From Rotaria sp. Silwood1 (taxonomy: Eukaryota > Rotifera > Eurotatoria > Philodinida > Philodinidae), in contig CAJNOP010000225.1 of NCBI GenBank assembly GCA_905250075.1, forward strand, positions 157,621 through 221,620: a stretch of 64,000 nt of DNA. Direction: 5' to 3'. The notes below the pieces were generated by a model. That model was not told the origin of the DNA, did not search any database, and saw only the letters and a list, made by a program, of their open reading frames with translations. A program made the translations under genes and the position numbers. Below are positions 50,381-62,213 of this stretch, piece after piece. How positions within the stretch are numbered: position 1 is the first letter of the stretch; each line of letters opens with the position of its first letter.

Positions 50381-50985
50381 CTTCACGTGTTGTTTCAAAC
50401 AAGAAAATGTGTTTGCAATGTTTCCTGAAAGCACCATAGTTTTCAGTGAGAATATGGCAAAAGCCTTTAACGATTTTACTAACTGAAAGCTGAAGAATGA
50501 AAGACCATATCATTTATAAAAGATCAAACGTCGGAGTATCTCTTTATACAACAATTTTATTTCTTAATTTTCGAACGACAACTGACCTTTGTAATGACTA
50601 AATGGTCTTAAAAGCGACCCGTTTCTAAAGAAAACAACATGATTACTAACAGTTTACAATACGAAGATCTTCATTATTATCAAACAAGAGCGGAACCTAT
50701 CGTTTGCTAGCAAGAACAGCTGAAAAATCATTGATAATTATGACCAATCAATGGCAATCAGTTTTTCCTTGTTTGAAATTTCTTTTAAAATTGAATCGAC
50801 AGGTTCATTTATTTAAAAAATCTTAATTTTTGTGATTGATGCAAAACTATGTAACATATCATCTCGTCTATGCCAATCCTTATTAATAAAATTTGGACAA
50901 ACAATCCTAGCGACAGACTACAAGCTCTAAAAGTTTCATGTGATTTGAAGATGATCAACGTAAATATTGTAGATATCCCATGAAT
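50381..50985. other. Spacer between repeat 2 and the UAS-domain gene
   Basis: Just after the repeat an open stretch reads FAMFPESTIVFSENMAKAFN up to a stop at about 50484, again a coding-like remnant that begins at the repeat. The rest is AT-rich and lacks a gene. Confidence 0.35.
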
Positions 50986-52503
50986 TCATCCTGAGACTTG
51001 TTCATATGCATCGAATTCGTCTTTGAAAGTAATCAATTCAGTGATCATTGTTTCTACAGTAGACTTCTGTCCAGTACGCATCAAAGTATCACCTATTAGC
51101 AATGATTTGAAGTTATATTTGGATGCCAACGGGTCATTGCTTGTCGTTATATGACATCGACTGATTCCAATAAGCATTGGACACATATTCATATCGAAAT
51201 CATTCAAGAGTTTAGTAGAGAAAATTTCTTCCCAAACATTTTCCAGCCTAACAGAAAAAACAAAAGCTTTCCTTTATAAGAGGATACTAAAATACATATG
51301 AAAGATCTGCTTTCATTTCGAGCAAATTCAATTATGAATTTCCGAAACTTTCTTTTAGTCTATAATAGAAAACATATAAGAGGTAGTTTCTTCGTAAGAT
51401 GAAATGAAGAAAATGAAGCCAATAAAAGTAATGCCAATGTTTGAGGTAGTGAATTTCATGATACTCTCACCTGAAGACATCCCAGAAGAACACAAGCAAA
51501 TCGATGTATGAAGATTTCGTGGTACCCTCACGAAGAGGATGTCTTCAACACATGTCTAAATCAGAATCACAAGATTCTGCGATTCTGGCAGCAGGAAGTT
51601 GGTTTCACGAGATATTCACGTCGATGGGAGAAGATTTCGCGTCATCTACAGCGATACTGCAAAGAATTTTGTTGTGGAAGTAGGCGTCGTTACTCGATGC
51701 CCTTCTTTGATAATTCGTATGCAGCATTTCTTGCTACAGAAAACTATAGTCCTGGTTATATATTCCCACTATATAAATTCAGTTTAGTCTCTGTATTACA
51801 TCGTATATCAATTGGATCTCTATTGCTACATGTATCTCAAATACCTCATCTACATCCAATGACTCATTTGCCTTCATGACCCCAATTATCTCCCATACAT
51901 TCAGTACCTCCATTAGCGGAGGGTGGAGCGTGGTTCTGGAAATCCATGCAAGATGTCAGATGTATTTGTATATCGTCACATGACAAGGTACTTACATTAT
52001 TCTATTCGATTCTAAAGTAGCATCCCATGGCCATACGATATAATTATTATGTAAATACTCAGTAATAATTCTTTCACAGAATATGCTTTGACAGAATATG
52101 TTGTCGAACATACTTCTGCTATGGTGTATATAGACAAGTACTGGACGACGCTAAATATAAATATAATTATGTATTTTGTTTATTATAAGATGAGATCATA
52201 ACGAACCTCTTTAGCATCTTTCAACCAAAATGCAGCTTTGCATGCCTCTTGAAGGGAACCTACGAAGAACGCTATGTAACAATCATAGCGTCGTGGAAAC
52301 ATGGAGCAGAAAGCTTCAGTGCCAACAACTTCATTTCGATATTCTCTGGGAACTGTGAATAGATATATAAGTCAAAAAATCTGTCTCTGGGTAATTCACT
52401 AAAAGTAGAACTTACAAGGAGTTGAAGGAGTAGGAGGATCAGGAGGGCTACCAGAAGTGAAAGGAACAAAACTATCGTCTTCATCAGGAGCATTGTTGTC
52501 CAT
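50986..52503 (-). CDS. UAS-domain protein related to FAF1, without UBX domain
   Basis: Four exons, 52503-52416, 52352-52207, 52150-51996 and 51247-50986, in phase, give 216 residues. After an acidic, Pro-rich start (MDNNAPDEDDSF) comes a UAS (thioredoxin-like) domain: FFVGSLQEACKAAFWLKDAK, RPVLVYIHHSRSMFDNIFCQ, YIVWPWDATLESNR, then CPMLIGISRC. These blocks align with the UAS domain of FAF1 (LYLHHD, NVFCSQMLCAE, FITWAWD, DSNR), where it helps ubiquitin/VCP-linked degradation and lipid sensing. FAF1's UBA, UBL and UBX parts are missing and the gene ends soon after the domain. Intron 3 is 748 bp and contains opposite-strand ORF pieces. Codon use is balanced, unlike the left arm. Confidence 0.8.
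51440..51882 (+). pseudogene. Overlapping coding-like pieces inside UAS-gene intron, opposite strand
   Basis: Two or three plus-strand frames look coding in turn. One gives MFEVVNFMILSPEDIPEEHK. Another continues MYEDFVVPSRRGCLQHMSKS to about 51668, and a third (51508-51879) contains MPFFDNSYAAFLATENYSPG. They cannot be joined with visible splice sites, so I read them as a broken gene lying within intron 3 of the minus-strand gene. The family is unknown. Confidence 0.3.
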
Positions 52504-53926
52504 TCGTTGCGAACTGTAAGTCTATAAAAAAAAGTGAACAGAAACGCTTTCGAAAATCTAGATCAATAGCTAGTCTATTGAACTTGCCTGAAAATTCCAA
52601 TGTACTCTGGAAACCTTAAATTTCAAAAGTTAGCAGAAATAACACAAGCTGATTTTACGTAAAATGAAATGGTGAAGCCTATCATTTTGACCACGGTGTT
52701 TTTTAAGAATCCGAGGGTTTCAGTAACAATAATCGGAAAAAGTGACTTCTCTTTTCAATTCGAGAATAAAAATGATTGGGTACTATGGAAGAAATAAAGA
52801 GGATATATAGAACCATTTACATTTCTGTACAAAAGTACTGAAATATAAAAAAGCTTTGAAAAAAATATTGAATCGCAAAAGTCCTGTGCGTCAGACCGCT
52901 GAACTAAAGAACCTTCACACTACAGGGCTATATATTGTAGCGTTTTGTCAAAAATTGTTGAAGCATGAAATAAACTCTGCCCATAGGTGCTAAACCGAAA
53001 AGGTTCTGCTCAAAAAAAATGCTGCATTGAAGAGGATTTGCACAATATCATATAGAGCCTTGAAGGGTTCTGTGAAAAAAATGCTAAAAGTTTGAAAGAG
53101 TAAATATGGTTCACGATATGTCTATTATTAAATCTTTTCGTGAAAGATCAGCAGAAATATTTTTCAAATGTGGTTTAGAATACATTCGACAGAGCTATAT
53201 CATTACATTTCTTCCTTACTTTTACTTCTATGTACTTAGACAATGAAGATGGAATGAATGTTCGATTATTTTTCAGCTACTTGACTTCGTTGACATCATG
53301 TAGTCATTATTGTCTTCGGAATAAGATTAAAAGAAATCACTATCCTATCCAGAACAAGAATCTCATTTACAATACAAACTAACAAGCAACTGTCAAAGTG
53401 CATTAGTTCTATCATTTATGTATAGCATTGCAAAATGCTGTGAGATAAATTTTTATAGTCCTTTTTTGCCTGAGATGTATCATAATTAATGTATGAAAAG
53501 AGAAACTTTTATTGTGTTCTTCAACTACAGAAAATAGTATACCCATATATATATATATATATGTGTGTGTACACATATCCTAGCTGATACTAGTATTAGT
53601 AACCGATCGGTTTAGTTGGACCCAGCCTGGCTTTTAGGATGATCAGTCTACCAATTACAGGTCGATTCTTACAATGAAATTTATCTTCATGAAAAACTCT
53701 GACTATTTACTACATTAGATCATTAATCTAAACAATAGTGTGGTAATATTCAGTATTTAGTTACCTTGTCAAAAAAACAAGGAAAGGGAGTATCAATCTA
53801 TAGTTATTATTGTCAATCACACATTAGAATGTTTTTTACAGGCTAAAATATTGAAACCAATTAGTGATTCACGACCTTGTGATGAATCGAAACATAATAG
53901 ATTAATATTTTGATTATTGCTTTTTT
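52504..53926. other. 1.4-kb region without a supportable gene
   Basis: It is AT-rich with a TA/TG repeat at about 53545-53572. It would include the promoter of the UAS-domain gene at its left edge. A weakly tRNA-like segment near 53600-53680 was examined and rejected. Confidence 0.45.
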
Positions 53927-54040
53927 TAGGGTGTGGGTGAAGAGAAGAACAACACACACGTGCACCCATACAGGCACAGCCACATCTCCATCCCATGCCT
54001 CCACCGACACCACCACCATACACTCCAAACCCACACCCTA
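53927..54040. repeat. Telomere-like inverted repeat 3 with perfect ends
   Basis: It begins TAGGGTGTGGGT and ends ACCCACACCCTA, a perfect 12-bp inverted pair. The interior (about 90 bases) is C-rich and degenerate (CACACACGTGCACCCAT, CTCCACCGACACCACCACCA). No target duplication is visible at the ends. Confidence 0.75.
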
Positions 54041-55749
54041 CGAGAAGAAACGGCAATTATCGACATTGAGTATTTAAAAATTTCTCAAACAATTTTATTT
54101 GATTACTTAGCAGTGTGAATCATAAGGAAACTTTTGCTATCATATCTCTTGTAACAAAATATTTCGAAAATATGCAAGCGAAAAGGCAAAAAGGAATTAT
54201 ACGCAAACGGAAGTAGTTTGGTGAGCTTAGATTTGGTAAACTTGTAATCAAACATACTGATAAATATTGATATTGAACTACTTGACTTCTCTAATATTCT
54301 TTATGATTTTCTTTTATTCGATTTATCTGAATATGATGAGTGCCGATTACAAAAGGTACAAGAATACAACAATACTTACACTTACCAATGTTAACTATGT
54401 TACAACAATTTTGATAAGAGTATATGCCATTATTTATGTATATATTTATATTGTGCAAATGATATTAATGTGAGTCAAAGTTCTGTGTATATATAATGCA
54501 GCGGAAATATTTTGGTGAATATATCAGGAGACACGATAATTTTTCACAACTTCTGCCTCTTTCTGTTACGCCAGACGTTTGTTTAGAATATTTACAGACA
54601 CGACTAATGTTTCCTCAAATAATATTCGAATGTATTTACTCAAAGAAGAGAATATCAATCTACACAACAACAAGATTAAAAGGAAAAAACACGTCGAAGA
54701 CGACATAAGGCATTGTCATCGCCATTTATCATAATAAAATAACTTTGATCAAAGTTTTAAGATTATAATATTGCTTAATGAAATATCAAATAGCATCGAA
54801 AATTATTCGAGTATATCACACAAAATAAAAAGAAAAGCTTTTTTTCAAGTTTGCTAAACAAACATAAGGTACTTCTATCAGTACTTTTACACTGTTTCTA
54901 ATGATATAGTATTGTGGAAATTATCCTACTCTATGTAAGATAAAATATTTCGGGATATATTTCATTGTGTAGCATCATTTTTTCCTGCTTTCATACTACA
55001 TCACTAGAAGATCTGTTGTTAGTATTTCTCTCGTTACCAAAAACTATAGACTAATTCAACACTTTCAAACAAAAAATAAATAATTAAATCTTCGTATGAT
55101 ATGAAAGACAGAACAGCAATATGTTTCATTATGACATGTCGGTAGATGATGAAGAGGCTGTAATAGATTACTTGCTAAGAATATTATCGTTTTGGAAAGA
55201 AAATAAAGAACAGCCAAGTCTGTTTCTTTTCTCAAATGTAGCTGAAGATAAAAAGAAAAGAAAAAGGAAACCAGCAAGAAATAATTGATGAAGTACCTAT
55301 CAAATTCAATATTCTTTCCGTGAGAAAAACATCTGAATATCTTTTCTGTCTTTTCATCGAATAGGCTGATATGTCATATTCATAAGAAGAGCATTGCTTT
55401 AAATTATTTTGGTTGACTTCAGTAAACAGCTATGACTCTTCGTAAATTATAGAAAAACTATATTGCAGTTTTTAATAATAAATCATTACTGTTTGTAACC
55501 AAAAGTTTCAGGATACGATCGATACGACGAATGTATAAATATAGTGTAACTTACACAAGTAAAACAAAAATTAAAAACAAGTAATAAATTCTCTTCTACT
55601 TCTCTTAACAATATAATGCGAAAAAGAAACATATATTAATATACCTTCTTAAATGCATTTAACTAGATATAGTTCCCAAAAGATTGTTTAAATGAAATTT
55701 TTTCCATCATTTATCAAAGCTTTAACAATGTAAAAAAAAAACTTTTATT
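54041..55749. other. 1.7-kb AT-rich region with one isolated ORF
   Basis: A 70-codon ORF at 54496-54708 (+), with YFGEYIRRHDNFSQLLPLSV, has some coding character but no partner exons and no recognised family. Nothing else is supported. Confidence 0.35.
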
Positions 55750-57300
55750 TATTTTCTTCTTCGTACTTCAGACTCAACTAAAATTTCCGATAATTTGATT
55801 CATTTTAGCGCTAGTTGTTGCATCATTATCCTGTATAAAATATTCACATTTTCGTATATTAATATCAAATAATTTCTTAGTATTCACTGAATTCAAGTAA
55901 AACTTTTCCACATTGGAAAATTGTCATAACATTTTAGTGAAATCCTCAATTTTAGTTCGTAAATATTCAAAATGACTATTTGCAGTGTGGTCGAATTGAA
56001 TCTGTAGAGAACTAACCATTTCTAATGATATTGTACTATTTTATATTCGCAAAACTTTTTATTTTAATCAAACTTCTTCAAATCTAGATAAGACAAAGCT
56101 TGAGTTAGTAATGTATTATCAATGGTTTTATTTTTAATAATTTCTCGAATGGAACTCAGTAAAAATTCATGTAAATAGTTTGGCTTTTAAAGTTTTAGTA
56201 CAAATTAAAGATTTATATCCACAAGATGCAAGAGTCCTTATACCATCATTAATACGATTTATGATAGTTTGTCTAAAAATATCCTCCTATATATAACGAA
56301 CAGCTCGTTCATTGTTATTTTTAATACAATCATCGAATCAATTAATTAAATATGGCATCTTATAGCGTTTGTTTACCATCTTTGAAATTGCATTCTATTT
56401 TAATCGATACATTAAATTTATTTTTGTATAATTACACTTTAACTTTTTATAGCCATTTTATTCATATCTATGGTAGTTTCGTTTTTTTCCATATTCTAAT
56501 ACTTGTTTAAAATGTTAACATAGTAAAATTAACTCCCATGCATGAGAAAAAGTCTTTTCAGCTCCTAAAAAATTCTTCAGTGATTTGACGAACTTTTCAT
56601 AACAAGATAAATGTAAAAACCGAACCAAGATGAGACAAGATTTTTCAAAAATAGACTCAAAATGTTTTCGCATATTTGAGATATTCAGCTTGAATAATTG
56701 TCATGCTTTTCTCTAAAAAACTCAAAACTATTGTATGTTATAATTTATCTTCAAAAATTTCAAAATGTTTACTTCTACTTTTCTTGAAAATCTAACATTT
56801 TTAAAGAAATTCATATAATAGTTTCAAACATAATGTGTACTATAGAATAAATTTCTAAACATTCTCATTATTTTTCGTGAAGATTATTTCTTTCATTCTC
56901 AATAGTATGAATTCAAAACTAAAGTTTTTGATAATAAATCTTCGGCATGACTTTTTATTTCTACAGGTTCTAAAATATTTAAACCTTGATCAATGATTTG
57001 TGAATATTGACTTTTAAAGTTTTCAATTATTTCAGTGTCTTTATTTTCAGAAAGAATATCTTCTACATCATTTGAAATGGAAATTGTCTCAGTAGTTATC
57101 TTAAAACATTCCGTTACTTTTTTTTTACATTTTCTTTACTAGAAAATTTTTGCCTATCAAAATACTCTTTAAAAATCCCCAGTGATGATTATCAAAAGCT
57201 CAATAACTAGTATTCTCATGAAAATTGTTTTCTCATCTGTCTCTTTGCTTTTGGCATTTTGTAAGAGACAGTTTATGAATGTAGGGGCAAAAATCTAAGT
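55750..57300 (-). pseudogene. Decayed protein-coding gene, family unknown
   Basis: In the minus-strand direction, coding-like stretches follow one another across many stops and frame changes: DVEDILSENKDTEIIENFKS and GLNILEPVEIKSHAEDLLSK (about 57090-56910), MRKHFESIFEKSCLILVRFL and YEKFVKSLKNFLGAEKTFSH (56690-56530), NNNERAVRYI and INRINDGIRTLASCGYKSL (56320-56190). They look like one long, helical protein that has lost function. I cannot name it; it should be compared with large bdelloid protein families. Confidence 0.5.
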
Positions 57301-58722
57301 AAAAAAATAATTTTTCAAATGATATATAGGGAATTGAATGTGCGAGATTATTTTAAAAAATCCTACCGCGTTATCATCTTAACTTTTTAGTAATATATAA
57401 TATCTGATAATTATTGTGAAATGCGATTATTGAAATTACATCTGAAATATTGTAATAAACGAATATTCGACAAATATCAAGTATTTAAATCTCAATGATT
57501 ATCTAGTCACTAAACATTTATGAACACAAGCATATCCTGAAATAAATTTATTTTTTATCCATATCTGTTTATATAGTAACGGCTTCTGAGCAAAAACAAA
57601 AGAAAATTAAGAAACGTAATTATTGGAAGGAAGAACACTCAACGGCAGAATATTTTATCCTTCGGTATTTCCCCTTATTATGATATAGTAACATGTATTA
57701 TTGTTTTTTCTTTCTCTTGAATTCCTTACTGACGAGTTATCATAGACATACATATATCTAAACATATAGATGGGTATGTTCTCTTTCAAATTAGGCTGAC
57801 ACCCGTTCGTTTCCTCTTATCTTTTATTATATATCCGTTTCTATGCGTTTTAAGTCAATAAAAGAAGTTATCGATCTTGATCTCAAGATTGTCTACTAAG
57901 CATTTTGTAATATACGTGACATCAGTGAAAACAAGTAAAGATAAAATAAAGCTTTTTTTCAGATTATTTTCACGATATTAAAGATACATATAAAGTCATT
58001 TGTTAATTGTTTACTGAAAAAGTCGATTCTATCGTTAACTCATTCGACAATTCTTTCCTGTCTAATCAAGTAGATGATAGTACTACTATTATGAGGAAAT
58101 TATCGAAGTACATGTGCTACTTTCCATGATCGTTTGAACAGGATAGATATGAAAAGTAAACACTTAAAAATTGAAAGAATACTTTCTAAATTATCTAAAT
58201 GATTCTGTAAGTATGTTAGATAAGCACATTTCAAAAGAAAATATTAATGAAATTTTTATGTAGGATGTTAAATTATTTTGATAAAACTGTTAAGAAGATT
58301 GATTGCCATGTTGGGTAGACAAAATGTGATAAAAAGAAGAGACGAAAAATGAGGAAAAGGCAGAAAAAAAAGAAACGAAAACTAATAGTGACAAAGAAAA
58401 AGAAAAAAGAGCGTAAAGCAGATTGAATAACCTAAATAATCACGTGGCCGATTTCACGAATATAAAAGTTCAAGCCATTGAAGAAGCAATGATTGATGCC
58501 TTTCACGCATATGTCTAACTCGTTTCATTCGAAAAAATGTCCCAATTGATCATTTTTTCTTTTTCGAAATGTATCCCAGTCGAATATGTCATGATAAAAA
58601 GGCGAATGAATTAAATCTGACTTTTCTATTTTTTCCAATCTTTTCTTTATATATCTTTTTACATATTCTTGTAAAGTCTCTTCATTTGTTATTTGGAGGA
58701 GTTCTGCTGCTCGCGCAAAGGG
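57301..58722. other. 1.4-kb AT-rich region with small coding-like remnants
   Basis: Around 58018-58110 the plus strand reads EKVDSIVNSFDNSFLSNQVD and on to MRKLSKYM before stops appear; around 58330-58420 it is very rich in Lys/Arg codons. These may be relics of a second decayed gene. No intact gene is present. Confidence 0.35.
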
Positions 58723-59215
58723 TCAGCGATGAAACAGTCTTAATTCCTTTCTGAACTTTCTTAGAAGTAATTCTTTTTGAGTTTGAGGCAGAAATGGATA
58801 GAGAGAAAATATCCAGGCAAAATATGCAAAGCTGTAAGCAAAGAAACATTTTCGCAAGATCTCTTTTGATAAAGTTTTACTACCTTTCATCCACCTTAAT
58901 TTATTAAACGTTCTTTGAATGTTTTCAAGTGCTTTATCAATCGTTAGTTTCAAGGACATCTTATTTGTCCAAATCAAACCTAAATATTTGAATTCTTTAA
59001 CTACTTCTAGTCTTTGACCTTGCATATAGATGTCAACTACTGGATCTTATACTTGTGAGTGGAAAATCTGCACTATTGTTTTGGACAATTAATTGGTTGT
59101 TTCCATCTCTTGGAGTAGTTCGCGATTTTGTTACATATTCTCCTTCCTTCTTCTTCTAAAAACTTTATCATCGGCTTGATCCTTCGGCAAATTGGTGGAG
59201 ATATAAGTATGTTAA
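58723..59215 (-). mobile_element. LINE (non-LTR retrotransposon) reverse-transcriptase fragment
   Basis: A 100-codon minus-strand ORF has the post-catalytic RT signature: VVKEFKYLGLIWTNKMSLKL followed by a helical ENIQRTFNKLRWMKG and an arginine/phenylalanine-rich tail. Upstream, after a one-base frame change and one stop, IKFLEEEGRRICNKIANYSK and INCPKTIVQIFHSQV match the region of the KT motif (xINxxKTxxxxF). The YADD catalytic box is missing because the fragment is cut at its 5' side by the telomere-like repeat at 59216. The clade (jockey, I or CR1-like) cannot be fixed. About 160 codons survive. Confidence 0.7.
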
Positions 59216-59274
59216 GGGGTGGATGTGGGTGTGGGATGTGGGTGTGTTCTCTGTTTACCCACACCTACACCCAT
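59216..59274. repeat. Telomere-like inverted repeat 4
   Basis: The G-rich arm GGGGTGGATGTGGGTGTGGG continues for about 30 bases, then an 11-base loop and the C-rich arm ACCCACACCTACACCCATA. Arms pair well, so this is a compact hairpin. The LINE fragment ends exactly on its left side. Confidence 0.75.
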
Positions 59275-60100
59275 ATACATTAGTCATCCATGGAACAACG
59301 ACGTTCATAGCTTGAGTGATCATTTGATCAACAAATTTTTAATCAACTATCGTCCGACTATAATGAGAAAGACAATGAAATCTGAAAGAAAGAAATAACC
59401 ATCAAACTTTAATTCAATGCAAAACGAATAAAGCTTGCACAATAATACTTCATTTTCCGCAACAGAGTATATTTAGATGACACTCGTTATGATTCTAATG
59501 CATATCATGGTTAAGTGTTGAAATAACAATTTAGTAGACTAATTTCGAAGACTAGTATAAAAATAAAGAAGATGATGGTGTGGAGTGTGCGGTCTGAAGA
59601 TGCGAAAGGTAACTATGATACAAAGTTGTGTTTCATTTAAGATGATACGATATTTATCAAGTCGCATAGTATCTAGGACAAGTATTGCAAACGAAGATGA
59701 TGAATAGTGAGAAACATGGATATCTCATCAGATGCTCAAATGAAAGTTTATGTAGAATTTATTGTAAACGGGAGAGATAGTTGATTAGGACGCTATGATG
59801 ATTTTTATTAAATTCATATCGAAAGAGACGTCCTTCAAACCATACGTGGCATTCACATGCAGAGATATGTTTTTCTGACAATCCTACTGTGGTACCCTTA
59901 TCGAGAAGGGTGGCTGTGGGTGTGTATAACATTTTAAGAAATACTACGACTAGTTTCAACCTTTCTCAAGGGTCTCATCAGGTAGATTTAGCACTGTATA
60001 ATTTTTCAAGAATTGAATTGAAACGATTTACATCTTCCGACGTTCAATTGAGGAAAAAAGCAAACGCAGAGAATTCTTAAAATATTACACGGGTATGTAT
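59275..60100. other. 0.8-kb spacer with a single-sided telomere-like patch
   Basis: A short patch GTGGCTGTGGGTGTGTATA at 59909-59927 is telomere-like without an obvious C-rich partner. A minus-strand ORF across it (59759-59959) reads ISACECHVWFEGRLFRYEFN and may be a remnant. No gene is supported. Confidence 0.4.
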
Positions 60101-60476
60101 AAGGGTGTGGCTATGGTGTGGGTGTAGGTGTGTGGGTGTGGGTGGGTGTGAGTGTGGGTGTGGGTGTGTGGGTGGTTGTGGGTGTAGGTGTGTGTGCGGT
60201 ATGTGGGTGGGTGTGGGCGTAGGTGTGTGGGGGATGTGTGGGTGGGTGTGGGTGTAGGTGTGTGTGGGATATGTGGGTGGGTGTGGGTGTAGGTGTGTGC
60301 AGAGTGTGTGAGTGGATGTGGGTGTAGGTGTGTGTGGGTTGGTGTGGGTGTAGGTGTGTGTGGGGTGTATGGGTGGGTGTGCGGGTTGGTGTGGGTGTAG
60401 GTGTGTGCGGGGTGTGTGGGTGGATGTGTGGATGATAGTCTCCTCTTCGCACATCCACATCCACACCCACACCCTT
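60101..60476. repeat. Long telomere-like array with inverted end (repeat 5)
   Basis: About 335 bases of G-rich repeat (GTGTGGGTGGGTGTGGGTGT, with GTAGGTGTGTG variants recurring every 40-60 bases) are followed after an 18-base spacer by a short C-rich arm. The ends are a perfect inverted pair: AAGGGTGTGG at the start and CCACACCCTT at the finish. It is the longest telomere-like tract in the window. ORFs across it encode only HisThrPro repeats and are artefacts. Confidence 0.8.
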
Positions 60477-60514
60477 TTTTTATTTTTATGGTGAAAATCA
60501 TTCATTAAAAAAGG

Positions 60515-60637
60515 ATGATAATTCACAGAAATCTAAACATAGTAGATGAATACTCATTAAGAGAAATATTGCCAGAACCGGATCAGCTTATACAAGAAGC
60601 TATGAATAGATTATATAGTAAAAACAATCAACTCTGA
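60515..60637 (+). pseudogene. Coding-like fragment starting beside repeat 5
   Basis: 41 codons: MIIHRNLNIVDEYSLREILP then EPDQLIQEAMNRLYSKNNQL and stop. The composition is protein-like, and it begins 38 bases after the telomere-like array. It is probably the 3' end of a truncated gene; the family is unknown. Confidence 0.3.
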
Positions 60638-61790
60638 GTTCCACGAAGTAAAAGATTCTTGCCAGGATAGAGATTATTTATCTAATCATCCAACATGCTG
60701 TCATTCAATTCTTATCTGGTGAGTAATATCTTGCAAATCAGACGAGAAAATTGTATCGTAAATATAAGAGAAGAATTTTGCTAGATTTTTTCAAAAAAGA
60801 CTCTGGAGAGAAAAAAGATAGGAATGTAAAAGTGTGTAGGATCGACCAATCAATATCTACACATACACGCACTCTCCATTTTTTTCTTTTCTACGATAAA
60901 TAGTGAATAATGGCACAACATTAAAAAAATGGTTTTTCTAATAGCCTGTGATGTTCTTTTTTCTTTTTTGGGGACGACATTTTACCATCTTAAATGACCA
61001 GGAAAAAAACACATGGATACCGAGAAGATCAAAATTAATCTAATTACGTGGCAGTTAGCTATCGTACCCGAATTTTTTGATCTTGTTATTCTTTTTATTC
61101 TTTACTTCGAAAAAATTCTTGCTTTTCTTATTCTTTATCACCTATTTTTGAGTCAGTTCTTCGGTATTATTTCATTTCTATGTGTGTTTTTTGCTTGTGC
61201 AACGTGCAATTCGTATGACGGAATAGGAAATTGACTTTTATTTTTATTTTTTATTTACTCATAAATTTTGAGCAAAAATTAATCCAGAGTAATGGTGGTA
61301 ATAAATTACTATAGCGCATGCATTTACTACTATGTTTTGATGATATTTTCATGAAATGTTTTATATTTTAGAATGCAAATAATACTCGAACACAAGTAAT
61401 CTTGAACGTCAACATTTACCTTGTCATTTCACCTCTCTTTCAACTTTGGTATGCAAATATTGATGCCAAATAGCTTTTACCAACTATATATTCTTCGCGT
61501 ATATAACTCATATTAGTATCATTTCAAGCAAGAATACATGTCTTGATATGAGGCGATCGGCAGTATAGTTGCGTGAATTCTTGATTGTATATTAGTTTTG
61601 AACTATGATTCTCTTCGAGTAGGATTACTCAAATTCTAATGGACTTCTTTACACAGAAAAATAAGTCGATAAAGAAAAAAGATATGATACTAACTATAAC
61701 TCTAATTTGCTTTGGTACTACTTTTGTAGATAATATCGACTGGTTTTTCTTTTGCATGGTAAGATAAAATGTATCGCAAATCACCACACA
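60638..61790. other. 1.15-kb AT-rich region without a supportable gene
   Basis: A hydrophobic 73-codon ORF at 61013-61234 (+) is most likely chance in T-rich DNA. I see no repeats or RNA genes. Confidence 0.4.
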
Positions 61791-61834
61791 TTCAAACTCG
61801 ACTAGAGAGCGACAACCTCAGCTCTAGTTCAGAA

Positions 61835-62175
61835 CTAATGAGCCGTTGAAAATGCTCACTGAGACGAACTGAACTATTGGAACGGTTCTTTTAACCGAGC
61901 TGTCCGTTCTCAAATGATTGGTTTCAAATAAACTGAACTATTCTAAGAATTCTTTCCAACGAATTGAATTTTTCAAACAGCTCTTTTCAAATGAGCTGAA
62001 CTATTCGAACAGCTCATTCAAACGAACCGAACTTTTCACACGATTCGTTTAAAATGAACTGAACCGCTTGAACTGCTTCTTGGAACGAATCGAACTTTGT
62101 GAGCAGTTCTCATCAAATGAACTGAACTCTTTGAACAGTTCTTTTCAATGAACTGAGCCTTTTCAAAGAGTTCAC
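61835..62175. repeat. Degenerate ~30-bp minisatellite (GAACTGAACT type)
   Basis: Motifs AACTGAACTATTCGAACAG, TTCAAACGAACCGAAC and AACTGAACTCTTTGAACAG recur about every 30 bases for some ten degenerate units. Each unit contains both GAACT and AGTTC, so units are partly self-complementary. Chance ORFs across it are artefacts. Confidence 0.75.
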
Positions 62176-62213
62176 CATCATCGACAGGGGGCCATGAAAA
62201 GCTAAATCCATGG

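Noticed and set aside
53600-53690. tRNA-like segment on the minus strand (TTGGTAGAC, ATCCTAAAAGCC, GGGTCCAACT)
   Set aside because: The D-arm, anticodon arm and T-arm do not pair properly and no acceptor stem can be formed; at best a very old tRNA-derived relic.
60077-60526. Three long overlapping minus-strand ORFs rich in His, Thr and Pro
   Set aside because: They are translations of the telomere-like GTGTGG array in all three frames and carry no independent coding signal.
61013-61234. Hydrophobic 73-codon ORF resembling a small membrane protein
   Set aside because: T-rich DNA yields hydrophobic codons by chance; there is no supporting splice site, family or neighbouring exon.
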